A DNA stretch of 34,679 nt from CAXDOZ01 sp963991145 (GCA_963991145.1 CAXDOZ010000013.1:1-34679); one strand, 5' to 3'. Shown: positions 8,515-17,662, counted from the stretch's first letter. Numbers and translations are program-made. The notes: generated by a model from the letters alone, not told the origin.

Positions 8515-11500
8515 ATGAAAAGATATATACCCCTTTTCCTTTTGGTCCTTTTTGGAGCTAGTGCTTTCTCTCAGCAAGGGGTCATTAAGGGAAATATAAA
8601 GGACAAAGAGACTGGAGAAGGTCTTTTTGGTGCTTATGTAATGATCGGTCCCGGAGAGGGAACCCAAACTGACTTTGACGGAAATTTTGAGTTCGAAGTA
8701 GATTATGGAACCTATGAGGTAGAGTTTTCTGCGCTAGGTTATGATAAGCAAACTCAAACTGTAGTTGTTGACAAACCAACTGTATCTGTCAATATTGGAT
8801 TACTTATTGAAATCGGACCAGAGATCACTGTATCTGCCGACCTGGCAATTGATAGAGAGACCCCGGTTGCCTTCTCAAATATCACCACAGAAACCATTGA
8901 GGAAGATCTGGCAGGTCAGGACATGCCAATGCTTTTGAATTCTACTCCGGGTGTTTATGCGACCAATCAGGGTGGAGGAGATGGTGATGCCAGAATTACT
9001 ATTAGAGGATTTGATCAAAGGAACATTGCTGTTATGATCGACGGTGTTCCAGTCAATGACATGGAGAACGGCTGGGTATTTTGGTCAAACTGGTACGGAC
9101 TTGATGCTGTTACCAGAACAATTCAGGTTCAAAGAGGTCTCGGTGCCTCAAAACTTGCTATTCCTTCAGTTGGAGGAACCATGAATATCATCACAAAGGG
9201 AATCAAGTCAAATAGTGAGGTTAAGGTTAAGCAAGAGTTTGGAAACAATAACATGTTCCGCACTAGTGTAGGTCTTACTTCCGGAAGATTAAAAGGCGGT
9301 TGGGGTTTCTCAGCTGCGGGTTCTTATAAAACCAATCAGGGCTGGGTTAACGGAAACTACTCTGAAATGGGTTTTTGGTATGGTCGGGTAGATAAGATGT
9401 TTGGCCAAAAACATACTCTAAGTGTCTGGGCTTATGGAGCTCCTCAATCACACGGTCAAAGGACCGGGCAGGAGGTTGTCTCCATGTATAGCAAGGACAA
9501 AGCTGCTGGGCTATTCAAGGGCACACCTGAGGAATATGTTGAGATGGTAACTTATAATCAGGCTTATCTCGATTTCTCTCAGGGCCAGATTGACTCAGCA
9601 ACTTTTGCAGGAAGAGTGGAAGGTCTAAGTATTGACCAGGCCCAATATGAGGATTTCTATGTCAATGGAGACTTTATCGACACAACAGTTAATGGTGGCC
9701 AGTTCCAATTTGATTATGGATTTCGGTACAACCGAAACGCAGGCCAATTGAAAAGACTTGGCCAGGCTGATTCCTCAGTCTTTAACTCTACCATAAATAA
9801 ATATCATAAGCCTCAAATTAATGTTCGTCATGGATGGCAGGCTAAAGAGAACTTTTATCTGAGCACAACCTTCTATGTTTCTATTGGAAATGGAGGAGGG
9901 ACTTTCTTCGATGGTACTGGTAACACTCAAATCGATCCTGGAACAGGAACAACTGATTATCAGCTTTTCTATGATGCAAATGTCAACAGGGCATCTGGTG
10001 AGTCAAAGAACTTTGTTGCTCGTGGTGTGAATAGCCATAGATGGTATGGCTTGCTTTCTACATTTGACTGGCAGGCAAAAGAAAGACTTAAGTTCTCCGG
10101 GGGTATAGATTTAAGAACATATAGAGGTCTCCATTACATTGAGCTGTTTGACGTTTTTGGCGGCCAATACGCTATTGATCCAGATAACAACAACCAGAAT
10201 ATCTCTAAAGTCCAAAGGCAAATTGTGCAGGGCGACAAGTATAACAGAGACTGGGATGGACAAGTCCTTTGGGGAGGATTATTCGGAATGGTAGAGTACA
10301 AGAATGATAAGATCTCTGTATTTGGATCTGTTTCGGGAGCAATTAACTCCTACAGAAGGATTAATAGATATGCCAAAAGAGATCTTCTCATTGATGGCGA
10401 ACTATTCTCCCAAATCGTAGGGTATCAGGATACATTCCTTTACAATGGAACCGAGAGTATCTTTGTGAATCCCAGTCAAACAATTGCGCAATCTGGTGAC
10501 ACCACTTTTGTGATCAACTCAAGTGGAAGTGTAGTAAATCAAATTATAGGGGCTGACGTTTATGACAACATGTCTCCTGAGTCCAGAGCTGCTACTACAG
10601 ACTGGGAAAATATTCCATCATTTACGATAAAGGCTGGACTGAACTGGAACATTGACGAAAGGAATAATGTCTTCTTCAATCTTGGATTTCTAACAAAAGC
10701 TCCAGCATTTGTATTTGTATTTGACTCAGACCCAATATCAAATAGAGTAGCTCAGAGCTATAACAATGAGATCATTCAGGCTTTTGAAGCGGGATATAGC
10801 TTTAGGAGCCCTATGGTTTCATTAAATATGAATGGATATGTAACTAATTGGGTGAATAAGCCCACTTCCTTTAACCTATCAGATCCATTAGATACAGAGG
10901 TTACCGAGCGTGTGATCATTCCAAATATAAAAGCTCTTCACACTGGTATTGAGATCGATGCAGCTATCAAAGCTCACAAAACTGTTACACTGGAAGGATT
11001 GCTTAGCATAGGTGATTGGCAATGGAAGTCAGGAGATGAGTTCACTTATACTTTTGCTTCAGGTGCTACAGACACCGTAACCTTTGATGCCACAGGAGTT
11101 CATGTTGGTGATGCAGCACAGATCCAGGTTTCTGGAATGGTAAGATATGAACCAATAAAGGGTCTTTACATCAAACCGAGAATCACTTATTTCGCTAAGC
11201 AATTTGCAAACTTTGACCCTACTTCATTACAGGGAGCTAATGCTAGAAGAGAATCATGGAGGATGCCTAACTACTATGTGTTTGATATAGGAGCAGGGTA
11301 TTGGAAAAGATTCCAAAATGGCCTTCAATTCTCTCTTAGGATGAATCTGTTTAACATTACAGATAACCTATACATTCAGGATGCTCAGAATAATGGTGGA
11401 GCACAACCATCGACTCCATCAGAGTTTAGGCAGGAGTTCAATGCAAACTCTGCAACTGTGCATTTTACTCAAGGTTTCCGATGGACGGTTGGTATTGAGC

Positions 11501-11553
11501 TGATCTTTGGAAACTGGATAGGAAATAAATCCAAAACAGACCAAAGACTATAG
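8515..11553 (+). CDS. TonB-dependent outer-membrane receptor
   Basis: 1012 aa. Signal peptide 1-19 (MKRYIPLFLLVLFGASAFS). Residues about 22-105 are a carboxypeptidase-regulatory-like beta-sandwich (GVIKGNIKDKETGEGLFGAYV, DFDGNFEFEV), as in many Bacteroidota receptors. The plug follows at about 115-235 (LLNSTPGVYAT, ITIRGFDQRNIAVMIDGVPVND, SVGGTMNIITKG), then a long beta-barrel ending with TVGIELIFGNWIGN. It imports a substrate too large for porins using the proton motive force via TonB. No SusD partner is encoded beside it, so it is not a classical glycan Sus system. It lies between two T9SS-exported proteins, the downstream one an endonuclease I 36 bases away, which points to nucleic acid fragments as one possible ligand (inference). 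No promoter is evident in the 15 bases after the upstream terminator. Confidence 0.93.
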   Translation: MKRYIPLFLLVLFGASAFSQQGVIKGNIKDKETGEGLFGAYVMIGPGEGTQTDFDGNFEFEVDYGTYEVEFSALGYDKQTQTVVVDKPTVSVNIGLLIEIGPEITVSADLAIDRETPVAFSNITTETIEEDLAGQDMPMLLNSTPGVYATNQGGGDGDARITIRGFDQRNIAVMIDGVPVNDMENGWVFWSNWYGLDAVTRTIQVQRGLGASKLAIPSVGGTMNIITKGIKSNSEVKVKQEFGNNNMFRTSVGLTSGRLKGGWGFSAAGSYKTNQGWVNGNYSEMGFWYGRVDKMFGQKHTLSVWAYGAPQSHGQRTGQEVVSMYSKDKAAGLFKGTPEEYVEMVTYNQAYLDFSQGQIDSATFAGRVEGLSIDQAQYEDFYVNGDFIDTTVNGGQFQFDYGFRYNRNAGQLKRLGQADSSVFNSTINKYHKPQINVRHGWQAKENFYLSTTFYVSIGNGGGTFFDGTGNTQIDPGTGTTDYQLFYDANVNRASGESKNFVARGVNSHRWYGLLSTFDWQAKERLKFSGGIDLRTYRGLHYIELFDVFGGQYAIDPDNNNQNISKVQRQIVQGDKYNRDWDGQVLWGGLFGMVEYKNDKISVFGSVSGAINSYRRINRYAKRDLLIDGELFSQIVGYQDTFLYNGTESIFVNPSQTIAQSGDTTFVINSSGSVVNQIIGADVYDNMSPESRAATTDWENIPSFTIKAGLNWNIDERNNVFFNLGFLTKAPAFVFVFDSDPISNRVAQSYNNEIIQAFEAGYSFRSPMVSLNMNGYVTNWVNKPTSFNLSDPLDTEVTERVIIPNIKALHTGIEIDAAIKAHKTVTLEGLLSIGDWQWKSGDEFTYTFASGATDTVTFDATGVHVGDAAQIQVSGMVRYEPIKGLYIKPRITYFAKQFANFDPTSLQGANARRESWRMPNYYVFDIGAGYWKRFQNGLQFSLRMNLFNITDNLYIQDAQNNGGAQPSTPSEFRQEFNANSATVHFTQGFRWTVGIELIFGNWIGNKSKTDQRL

Positions 11554-11589
11554 ATCTAAGGTCATAGAATTAATAAATCAACAATCATT

Positions 11590-13839
11590 ATGAAAAAGCA
11601 ATTTGCCTTTTTAATTGCTCTGTTAATCTCTTTTGCCGCAATCGGCCAGCAAGCCACTCTGCCAGTATATTGGGATGGAAACGGAGCCCTTCCAACTGGA
11701 TTCTCAACGAATACACTTCCGGTTGAATATTACACTACGGTAATAAATACTCCCCCATCAGCATATAGAATGGATGTTGATGACCAATGGTTACAAATAG
11801 ATATTAACTCAAAGCCAGGATACGTTACATTCTACTTAGGAGGAACAGGAAGTGCTCCATGGGATGGTATTCTTGAAGTAAGAGAATCTGATGATGGTAC
11901 AAACTGGACATTAGCTGAAGACTACGTCAATGCAGATATTTCTACTACTTCAGTAGATAGTTTCGCTGTTCTGCTTCTTGGCACTACACGTCATGTTAGA
12001 TTTTACTACGTGGATAAGGTTTCTGGAAACAACCTTGCAGTTGATGATATCAGAATAACTCTTCCGGTAGCTGGCCCAGAGCAAGATATCGTAGTGAGCT
12101 ATCAGGGCGATTTTGTTCCTAATGGTGATAGAATCGGATTCAATTCACCGGTAGGTACACCAGCACAGGTTAATATTCAAATTAATAATAGAGGTACTGA
12201 CAGTATCCTACACATTAGCGCATACAACCTTACCGGAGTTAACTCTGGAGACTACAGTGTTATAGGGCCAGATTCTATTCTTGCCGGTGATAGCATGGAT
12301 GCAGTTGTAACTTTCACTCCAGGTGCAGCAGGCACAAGAGAAGCTACTCTTGAGATCGTAAGTAACGATGGCGATGAGCCTAACTATTTCATCGACCTAT
12401 TTGGTGTTGGCGGAAACTTTGCAAGTGCTCCAACAAACCAGGCAAGCAATCTCCAATTCACAGATGTACGCAGTTTCCTAATGGAACTTGAGTTTGACAA
12501 GAATAACGCTGAGGGATGGATCGTACTTAGAAGAAAAGGCTCAGCGGTTACTGATATGCCTTCTAATGGAACTGTTTACGAGAAAGGTTCGGGAATTGGA
12601 AATTCAAAGGTGTTTTACGTAGGATCTGATTCAACATTTGAAGTACGTGAAATGGCTGCCGGTACTGATTATCACTATGCAGTGTTCGCATACAATGGGT
12701 TTGGGAGTTACATCAGTTACAACACAACAAATCCACTTACAGGAAATCAGGTAAGTCCTGACAATGAAATTGGTAATTACTATCAGGGAATTGATACGAA
12801 TGCTGCAACATTTGTTTCAGACCTTACTGCTTTGATAAACAATCACCCAGTTGTTTTTTACAGCAATTTTAAAGTGGTTATGATTGATCAATTCCTGGCA
12901 AGGGATACTACGAATGGTCAGTTTGTAATTAATGGTGAGTACTCAGGAGAGTACAAGGTTTATGCTCCACCTTTTGATTTTGTGGCTCAGGATTATTCTC
13001 GTGAGCACAGGTTTGCTTCTTCGTGGATGCCAACTTTTGGTACTGCTGACCACACTGACAGATATTCTTATGCCGATCTGCACAACCTTGCTCTGGTAAA
13101 CCAATCCCAGGTTAATGCAGTAAGAGGGAATGAGCCATTTGGCGATGTTGTAAACGTTTCAAGCAGCTTCCTTGATTCTAAGAGAGGAACAGATGCAAAT
13201 GGTGTTACAGTATTTGAGCCAAGAGACTCATTTAAAGGAGATGTTGCAAGAGCAGTTCTTTATGAAGCGCTTGCATATCACAATGTTCCAAACGATGCAG
13301 GATTTGCGGGACCGGTTACAGAATCATGGGCCTGGGATGTTCTTGAGGTACCAGGGCCAATCGGTCAGCCAAACATTATCCTGAGCAACTACCAGGATAT
13401 CGATGTTCTTATCAGCTGGCATGAAGCTGATCCACCTTCAAAAGCTGAAATGGCTAGAAATGATTTTATCTACGAAAATCAGGAAAACAGAAACCCATTT
13501 GTAGACCATCCTGATTGGGTTTGTTATGTTGATTTCGGCCCTATGGCTAAGAAGTCATGCACTGTTGGAATCGGAGAAGTTAACTGGATCAATGGAGAGC
13601 TTGAGCTTCATCCTAATCCAAACTCAGGAAACTTTAAGATCTCATTTGAGTCTTCAACTGCGGGTTCAGTGAATTTGAACCTTACAGATATCGCTGGGAA
13701 AGTAGTTTATCAAAATACTATGGATGCACAGTTTGGAATGAACAATGTTAATGTTCAGGTTGACCTGGCTGCTGGTCTCTACTTAATGGAAGTAGAGATG
13801 GATGGCGCTAGTTATGTCCAAAAGGTGAAAATTCAATAA
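11590..13839 (+). CDS. Secreted endonuclease I (EndA/NucM family) with T9SS sorting domain
   Basis: 749 aa. Signal peptide 1-19 (MKKQFAFLIALLISFAAIGQ). About 25-160 is a beta-rich N-terminal domain; about 165-275 resembles a choice-of-anchor D/ASH-like Ig domain (VNIQINNRGTDSILHIS, VTFTPGAAGTREATLEIVSNDG); about 280-390 is possibly fibronectin-like. The nuclease domain spans about 395-660: REHRFASSW with E472 and H473 at the positions of the metal ligand and general base of the Vibrio Vvn/E. coli EndA family, YADLHNL, VNAVRGN (508-514), FEPRDSFKGDVARAVLYEA, and NRNPFVDH (633-640). The site looks intact. The C-terminal ~75 residues (ELHPNPNSGNFKISFES, GLYLMEVEMDG, VQKVKIQ) are a T9SS type A signal. 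It likely degrades extracellular DNA or RNA. Probably an operon with the receptor. Confidence 0.9.
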   Translation: MKKQFAFLIALLISFAAIGQQATLPVYWDGNGALPTGFSTNTLPVEYYTTVINTPPSAYRMDVDDQWLQIDINSKPGYVTFYLGGTGSAPWDGILEVRESDDGTNWTLAEDYVNADISTTSVDSFAVLLLGTTRHVRFYYVDKVSGNNLAVDDIRITLPVAGPEQDIVVSYQGDFVPNGDRIGFNSPVGTPAQVNIQINNRGTDSILHISAYNLTGVNSGDYSVIGPDSILAGDSMDAVVTFTPGAAGTREATLEIVSNDGDEPNYFIDLFGVGGNFASAPTNQASNLQFTDVRSFLMELEFDKNNAEGWIVLRRKGSAVTDMPSNGTVYEKGSGIGNSKVFYVGSDSTFEVREMAAGTDYHYAVFAYNGFGSYISYNTTNPLTGNQVSPDNEIGNYYQGIDTNAATFVSDLTALINNHPVVFYSNFKVVMIDQFLARDTTNGQFVINGEYSGEYKVYAPPFDFVAQDYSREHRFASSWMPTFGTADHTDRYSYADLHNLALVNQSQVNAVRGNEPFGDVVNVSSSFLDSKRGTDANGVTVFEPRDSFKGDVARAVLYEALAYHNVPNDAGFAGPVTESWAWDVLEVPGPIGQPNIILSNYQDIDVLISWHEADPPSKAEMARNDFIYENQENRNPFVDHPDWVCYVDFGPMAKKSCTVGIGEVNWINGELELHPNPNSGNFKISFESSTAGSVNLNLTDIAGKVVYQNTMDAQFGMNNVNVQVDLAAGLYLMEVEMDGASYVQKVKIQ

Positions 13840-13859
13840 GGAAATTGAATTCTAATTCG

Positions 13860-13890
13860 GCCCGTCAGCTTCAGTTGACGGGCTTTTTTT
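13860..13890 (+). terminator. Rho-independent terminator after the endonuclease gene
   Basis: Stem of 10 bp including one G-T pair (13860-13869 with 13874-13883), TTCA loop, then seven Ts. Ends the receptor-endonuclease operon. Confidence 0.9.
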
Positions 13891-13951
13891 ATTTTCGGCG
13901 CTGAGCAGGAAATTGTTGGTCGGCTTATTGCATTTGTTTGTAGAAGCAAGC

Positions 13952-13981
13952 TTTGGCTTGAGAATTGATAAGCTACATTTA
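13952..13981 (+). promoter_or_regulatory. Candidate promoter of the M16 peptidase pair
   Basis: TTTG at 13952-13955, an 18-base spacer, and TACATTTA at 13974-13981 resemble the -33 and -7 boxes of Bacteroidota promoters. The -33 box is the loop of a small inverted repeat (CAAGC, TTTG, GCTTG). The start codon at 14011 leaves a leader of about 20-25 bases. Confidence 0.45.
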
Positions 13982-14010
13982 TACTGCCTAATTGAATAAA
14001 CACCCTAATC

Positions 14011-15375
14011 ATGAAGAAATTAATACTTAGTATCCTTCCGGCACTTCTTTTATCGCTGGGAGTTTTTGCAAATCCAGATCCTGCTGAAGAATTGCCTGGC
14101 AATTTTCACATGACCACATTAAAAAATGGGCTCCAGGTTCTTGTGATTTATGATAATGCAGTTCCATTAGCTACAATCGAGCTTGTAGTTAGAAACGGTG
14201 CATACACCGAAAGTGCAGAATATGATGGTCTTTCGCACCTCTATGAGCACATGTTCTTCAAAGCGAACAATGTTCTTAACTCTCAGGAAGCTTTCATGGA
14301 AAGAGTAAATGAGCTTGGTATCGCCTTTAATGGAACTACCTCAAATGAGAGAGTAAACTACTTTGTTACTCTATCAAATGAGAACCTTGTTCCCGGTCTT
14401 CAATTTATGAATGACGCTATCAGATACCCATTGTTCCTTGAAGAGGAAATGAAGAAGGAGAACCCTGTAGTAGATGCTGAATTCCAGCGTAGTGAATCGA
14501 ACCCTTTCTTCTTCCTGTACAAAGACCTGCAACATCAAATGTGGGGCGAGAACTTTAGCCGTAAGAACACTATTGGAGACCATGATATCATCATGACTGC
14601 CACGCCTGAAAAAATGAGAATTATTCAGGAGAAGTACTACTACCCAAACAACACAATGCTTGTGGTAGCTGGTCAGGTTGATTATAAGGAAGTATTTAAG
14701 GAGGCAAAAAAGATCTTTGGAGATTGGGAACCTGCTGATTTTGATCCTTTCGAGAAATGGGAAATTCCTGAATTTGAGCCACTAACAGAAGATAAGTTCT
14801 ACGTAACGAACAACGAGAATGCTCAGGTTCCAGTAGTGATGATTGGATACCACGGCCCTGATACAAGAGGAGATATTAAGTCTACTTATGCAGCTGATGT
14901 ATTCTCTTTCATTCTTGGACAGGCTAGCAGTAAGCTTCAAAGAGAGATGGTTGATGCAGGCCTTGCTCTTCAGGTTGACGTAGGATACCAAACATGCAAG
15001 TTTACAGGTCCAATCACTATTACTCTTGTACCAGTTCCTGGCAAAACCAGAGCGGCGATGAAAGCTTTGAATGAGCACATTGACCAATGGGATAGCGAGG
15101 ACTACTTTACTGATGACCAAATGGAGACAGCTAAGAACCTTCTAGCTATCGACGATGCTTATGGTAAGGAGAAGACTAGTGAGTTTGTGCACACAGTAAC
15201 ATACTGGTGGGCGGTAGCTGATATCCAATACTACACAAACTATGTAGAGAACCTTCAGGAAGTTACCAGAGAGGATATCACAAACTATGTGACTACTTAT
15301 ATCAAAGGAAAGCCAAGAGTAACTGGAATCTTAGTTAATGATGACCTGCTTCCAGGCGTAATCTTCAACGAATAA
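14011..15375 (+). CDS. M16 zinc metallopeptidase, active subunit
   Basis: 454 aa with an N-terminal signal peptide (1-20, MKKLILSILPALLLSLGVFA), so periplasmic or envelope-located. The inverted zinc motif H-x-x-E-H is intact (H76-L-Y-E79-H80 in SHLYEHMFFKA), with the third ligand probably E157 in VVDAEFQRSESN, about 77 residues later as usual. The M16 C-terminal inactive repeat follows (about 230-440; VVMIGYHGPDTR, LQREMVDAGLALQVDV). The family includes mitochondrial processing peptidase and PqqL-like peptidases, which degrade or process short unfolded peptides in a clam-like chamber. It is 12 bases upstream of a second M16 gene lacking the zinc site, so an active/inactive heterodimer is likely. 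Confidence 0.93.
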   Translation: MKKLILSILPALLLSLGVFANPDPAEELPGNFHMTTLKNGLQVLVIYDNAVPLATIELVVRNGAYTESAEYDGLSHLYEHMFFKANNVLNSQEAFMERVNELGIAFNGTTSNERVNYFVTLSNENLVPGLQFMNDAIRYPLFLEEEMKKENPVVDAEFQRSESNPFFFLYKDLQHQMWGENFSRKNTIGDHDIIMTATPEKMRIIQEKYYYPNNTMLVVAGQVDYKEVFKEAKKIFGDWEPADFDPFEKWEIPEFEPLTEDKFYVTNNENAQVPVVMIGYHGPDTRGDIKSTYAADVFSFILGQASSKLQREMVDAGLALQVDVGYQTCKFTGPITITLVPVPGKTRAAMKALNEHIDQWDSEDYFTDDQMETAKNLLAIDDAYGKEKTSEFVHTVTYWWAVADIQYYTNYVENLQEVTREDITNYVTTYIKGKPRVTGILVNDDLLPGVIFNE

Positions 15376-15387
15376 ACCCCGAATATC

Positions 15388-16713
15388 ATGAGATACTTAA
15401 AATATATCCTATTACCGATTGCCTGTTTACTTTTCTGGGGTTCTTCGAATGCCTCAGATATTACTGAGTTTGATGTAGATGGAATCAAAGTGATCCACAA
15501 ACCTTCTCAAAAAGAGGTGATCTCACTTTATCTAGTGATCAAAGGTGGAACAGCCAATTATCCGATTGAAAAAGAAGGTGTGGAGTTTGCATCTTTCTAC
15601 ATGGCCATGAATGGTGGTACAGAATCAATGGACAAGATTGCCTTCAAATCTGCTGCTGAGAAGATCGGAACTTCATTTGGTTCAAGCGCATCTTACGATT
15701 ATGGCGAAATGCATATGTCTTGCCTTAAAATGTTTTGGGACGAGAGCTGGAATCTGTTTTCTGATGCAGTTATGAATCCTGCAATGTCTGAAGAGGAATT
15801 TGCAATTGGCAAGAATCAAATGATGTCAATGGTGATGTCAAATTCTTCAGACCCGGATAATCACCTTCGTAACATCGCTATGAAGCACGTTTTCGAAGGA
15901 ATGAACTACGAAAAGAGCACTGAGGGAACTCCTGAAAGTGTAGAAGCGATGACTTTAGAAGACCTTAAAAGCTACTACGCAGAAGCTGTTGTAAAGAATA
16001 AGGCCTTTATCGTAGTTGTTGGAGACATTGATCAGGCAGATCTTAAAAAGAAGATAGCTGAGTCATTTGGTTCAATGCCAATGGGCAAAGCTGCTACAAA
16101 AGAAGATCCTCTTGTGATCAATAAATCAAGTGTTTACGTTGAGGACAGAGATATAGCAACAAACTACATCAGAGGAGTTATGAATGGTCCTGCCGCAAGT
16201 AGCAAAGAAGCTGTTGTTATGAGAATGGCTATGGGGATTCTTCGTGATAGATACTTCAAAGAATTAAGAACTAAAAGAAGTTTGACCTATGCTCCAGCTG
16301 CATTCTATGCATATAGCGTAGTCAACAATCCTTATAATGTTATTTACGCTTCAACTCAAAAACCACAGGAATGTATGCAGGTTATGGTTGAGGAGATCGA
16401 TAAGATCAAAGAGGAAGGCTTTAGCCAAAAAGAACTTGATGATAAGCAACAGACATTCCTCACTTATCACTATATGGGACTTGAAGAGTCTTCTTCACAA
16501 GCAATGCAATTGGTTTATGGAGAGCTTGCCGGAGACTGGAGTGCAACTGAAAGGTTTACTTCTGACGTCAATAATATAGATCTGGAAACATTGAATGCTG
16601 TTTTCAATAAGTACACTCGATATATCAAGTGGACTTACCTAGGAAAAGAAGCAGACGTAACAATGGAAGACTTCCCTCAGGTTGAGGCAGTGAAGTCCGG
16701 GAGACCACACTAA
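15388..16713 (+). CDS. M16 peptidase-like protein, inactive partner subunit
   Basis: 441 aa with a signal peptide (MRYLKYILLPIACLLFWGSSNA, 1-22). It has the M16 fold (KVIHKPSQKEVISLYLVIKGGTANYP, YFKELRTKRSLTYAPAAFYAY, QKELDDKQQTFLTYHY) but where the H-x-x-E-H zinc motif belongs the sequence reads VEFASFYMAMNGGTES, with no histidine or glutamate pair, so it cannot bind zinc in the usual way. The R/Y pair near SLTYAPAA is the substrate-binding feature of the non-catalytic half. It is separated by 12 bases from the active M16 gene and is probably its obligate partner, as in the alpha/beta subunits of mitochondrial processing peptidase and in bacterial M16B pairs. Followed by a strong terminator. 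Confidence 0.92.
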   Translation: MRYLKYILLPIACLLFWGSSNASDITEFDVDGIKVIHKPSQKEVISLYLVIKGGTANYPIEKEGVEFASFYMAMNGGTESMDKIAFKSAAEKIGTSFGSSASYDYGEMHMSCLKMFWDESWNLFSDAVMNPAMSEEEFAIGKNQMMSMVMSNSSDPDNHLRNIAMKHVFEGMNYEKSTEGTPESVEAMTLEDLKSYYAEAVVKNKAFIVVVGDIDQADLKKKIAESFGSMPMGKAATKEDPLVINKSSVYVEDRDIATNYIRGVMNGPAASSKEAVVMRMAMGILRDRYFKELRTKRSLTYAPAAFYAYSVVNNPYNVIYASTQKPQECMQVMVEEIDKIKEEGFSQKELDDKQQTFLTYHYMGLEESSSQAMQLVYGELAGDWSATERFTSDVNNIDLETLNAVFNKYTRYIKWTYLGKEADVTMEDFPQVEAVKSGRPH

Positions 16714-16740
16714 GACTAAACGTTTTTCCGCATAAAGATT

Positions 16741-16770
16741 GGGGCTTTACCTTCGGGTGAAGCCCCTTTT
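16741..16770 (+). terminator. Rho-independent terminator between convergent genes
   Basis: 11-bp stem with one T-G pair (16741-16751 with 16756-16766) closed by a TTCG tetraloop, then TTTT. The run overlaps the stop codon of the convergent - strand gene (16769-16771), so the hairpin lies immediately 3' of both genes. The - strand side lacks a T run and would be weaker. Confidence 0.88.
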
Positions 16771-17662
16771 ATTTGTAGAAATAGTACTTGTACCTGGCTT
16801 TCTCACTATCGGCATTGTAAACTGTAATCGTCTTCTTGATCAGGCCTTTCTTGGTGTAAATAGTCTTGTAGGAGGTGAAGAAGCTAGCCATTGGGTCGCC
16901 TCCTGAATGTCGGGTCTCCACATAGTTCTTGCGCCCTTTTTTATCGTAATCATATTTTGTCAAAGTCACATTCTGAGTGAAGACGAGATTACCCATAGTC
17001 CCACGCTTGTTTTTCTTCTCGATCATTTGACCGGAAGCATTGTATTTGAATGTGACCAGTGAACAGAAATTATCCCCGGGGTTACAGGTCAATTCAGATT
17101 TCAATCTTCCAAGCGAGTCGTATGAATAGACCGAATAGCTACTTTGAATCATCGGGCCTCTTGGGTTTTGATCTCCAAATGGAAAGCTATCCGCGGCATA
17201 AAATAGCTTACTGGAATCAGGACCAAATTTGCCATTGAAGAACTGTATTTCCTTGTAAAAGCTATCAGTTGGTGAGAACTCTCTGATTGAGGTGATCAAA
17301 CCTGCTGCATCATACTTATAGTGTACACGACTTATCGAAAGAGCGGGCTCTTGTTTTACCACATCGTAATATGCCAGGAATCGGGTAGAGCTATCCGGCA
17401 TTAGCCTTCCTCTTGAATAGTAAATTGCTGTTGTATCGAGGTAGTCGACTGCATCGATCAAAATTCCTCGTAATCGTCCCTTTTTATCGTAGAAGTTTGT
17501 CTCTTCTCCGGTGACCTTTCTAACCCCATTTTCCAGACAGGTCTGACAATAGAATTCGTCTTTCGGGTAAAGTGACTGCGCCTCCAGATCGTAGAACAGA
17601 GAACTAAGCAGTGTGAAACAAAACAGTAAAGTGAATCTCAATTGATTGAACATCCGAGCCAT
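16769..17662 (-). CDS. Secreted protein with YD/RHS-like repeats
   Basis: 297 aa. N-terminal signal peptide within about 1-28 (QLRFTLLFCFTLLSSLFYDLEAQ); a start at the fourth codon (Met4) is equally possible. The body has at least four degenerate repeats of the form YxYDxxGRLxxE: HYKYDAAGLITSIRE, YSYDSLGRLKSELT, FKYNASGQMIEKKN, YDYDKKGRKNYVET, with a similar unit near the N-terminus (NFYDKKGRLRGIL). These resemble the beta-strand YD repeats of RHS/wall-associated proteins and the MORN-like repeats of Bacteroidota secreted proteins. There is no toxin tip, polymorphic core or T9SS domain. Function unknown; a structural or binding role at the cell surface is only a guess. Monocistronic. Confidence 0.78.
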   Translation of the reverse strand: MARMFNQLRFTLLFCFTLLSSLFYDLEAQSLYPKDEFYCQTCLENGVRKVTGEETNFYDKKGRLRGILIDAVDYLDTTAIYYSRGRLMPDSSTRFLAYYDVVKQEPALSISRVHYKYDAAGLITSIREFSPTDSFYKEIQFFNGKFGPDSSKLFYAADSFPFGDQNPRGPMIQSSYSVYSYDSLGRLKSELTCNPGDNFCSLVTFKYNASGQMIEKKNKRGTMGNLVFTQNVTLTKYDYDKKGRKNYVETRHSGGDPMASFFTSYKTIYTKKGLIKKTITVYNADSEKARYKYYFYK

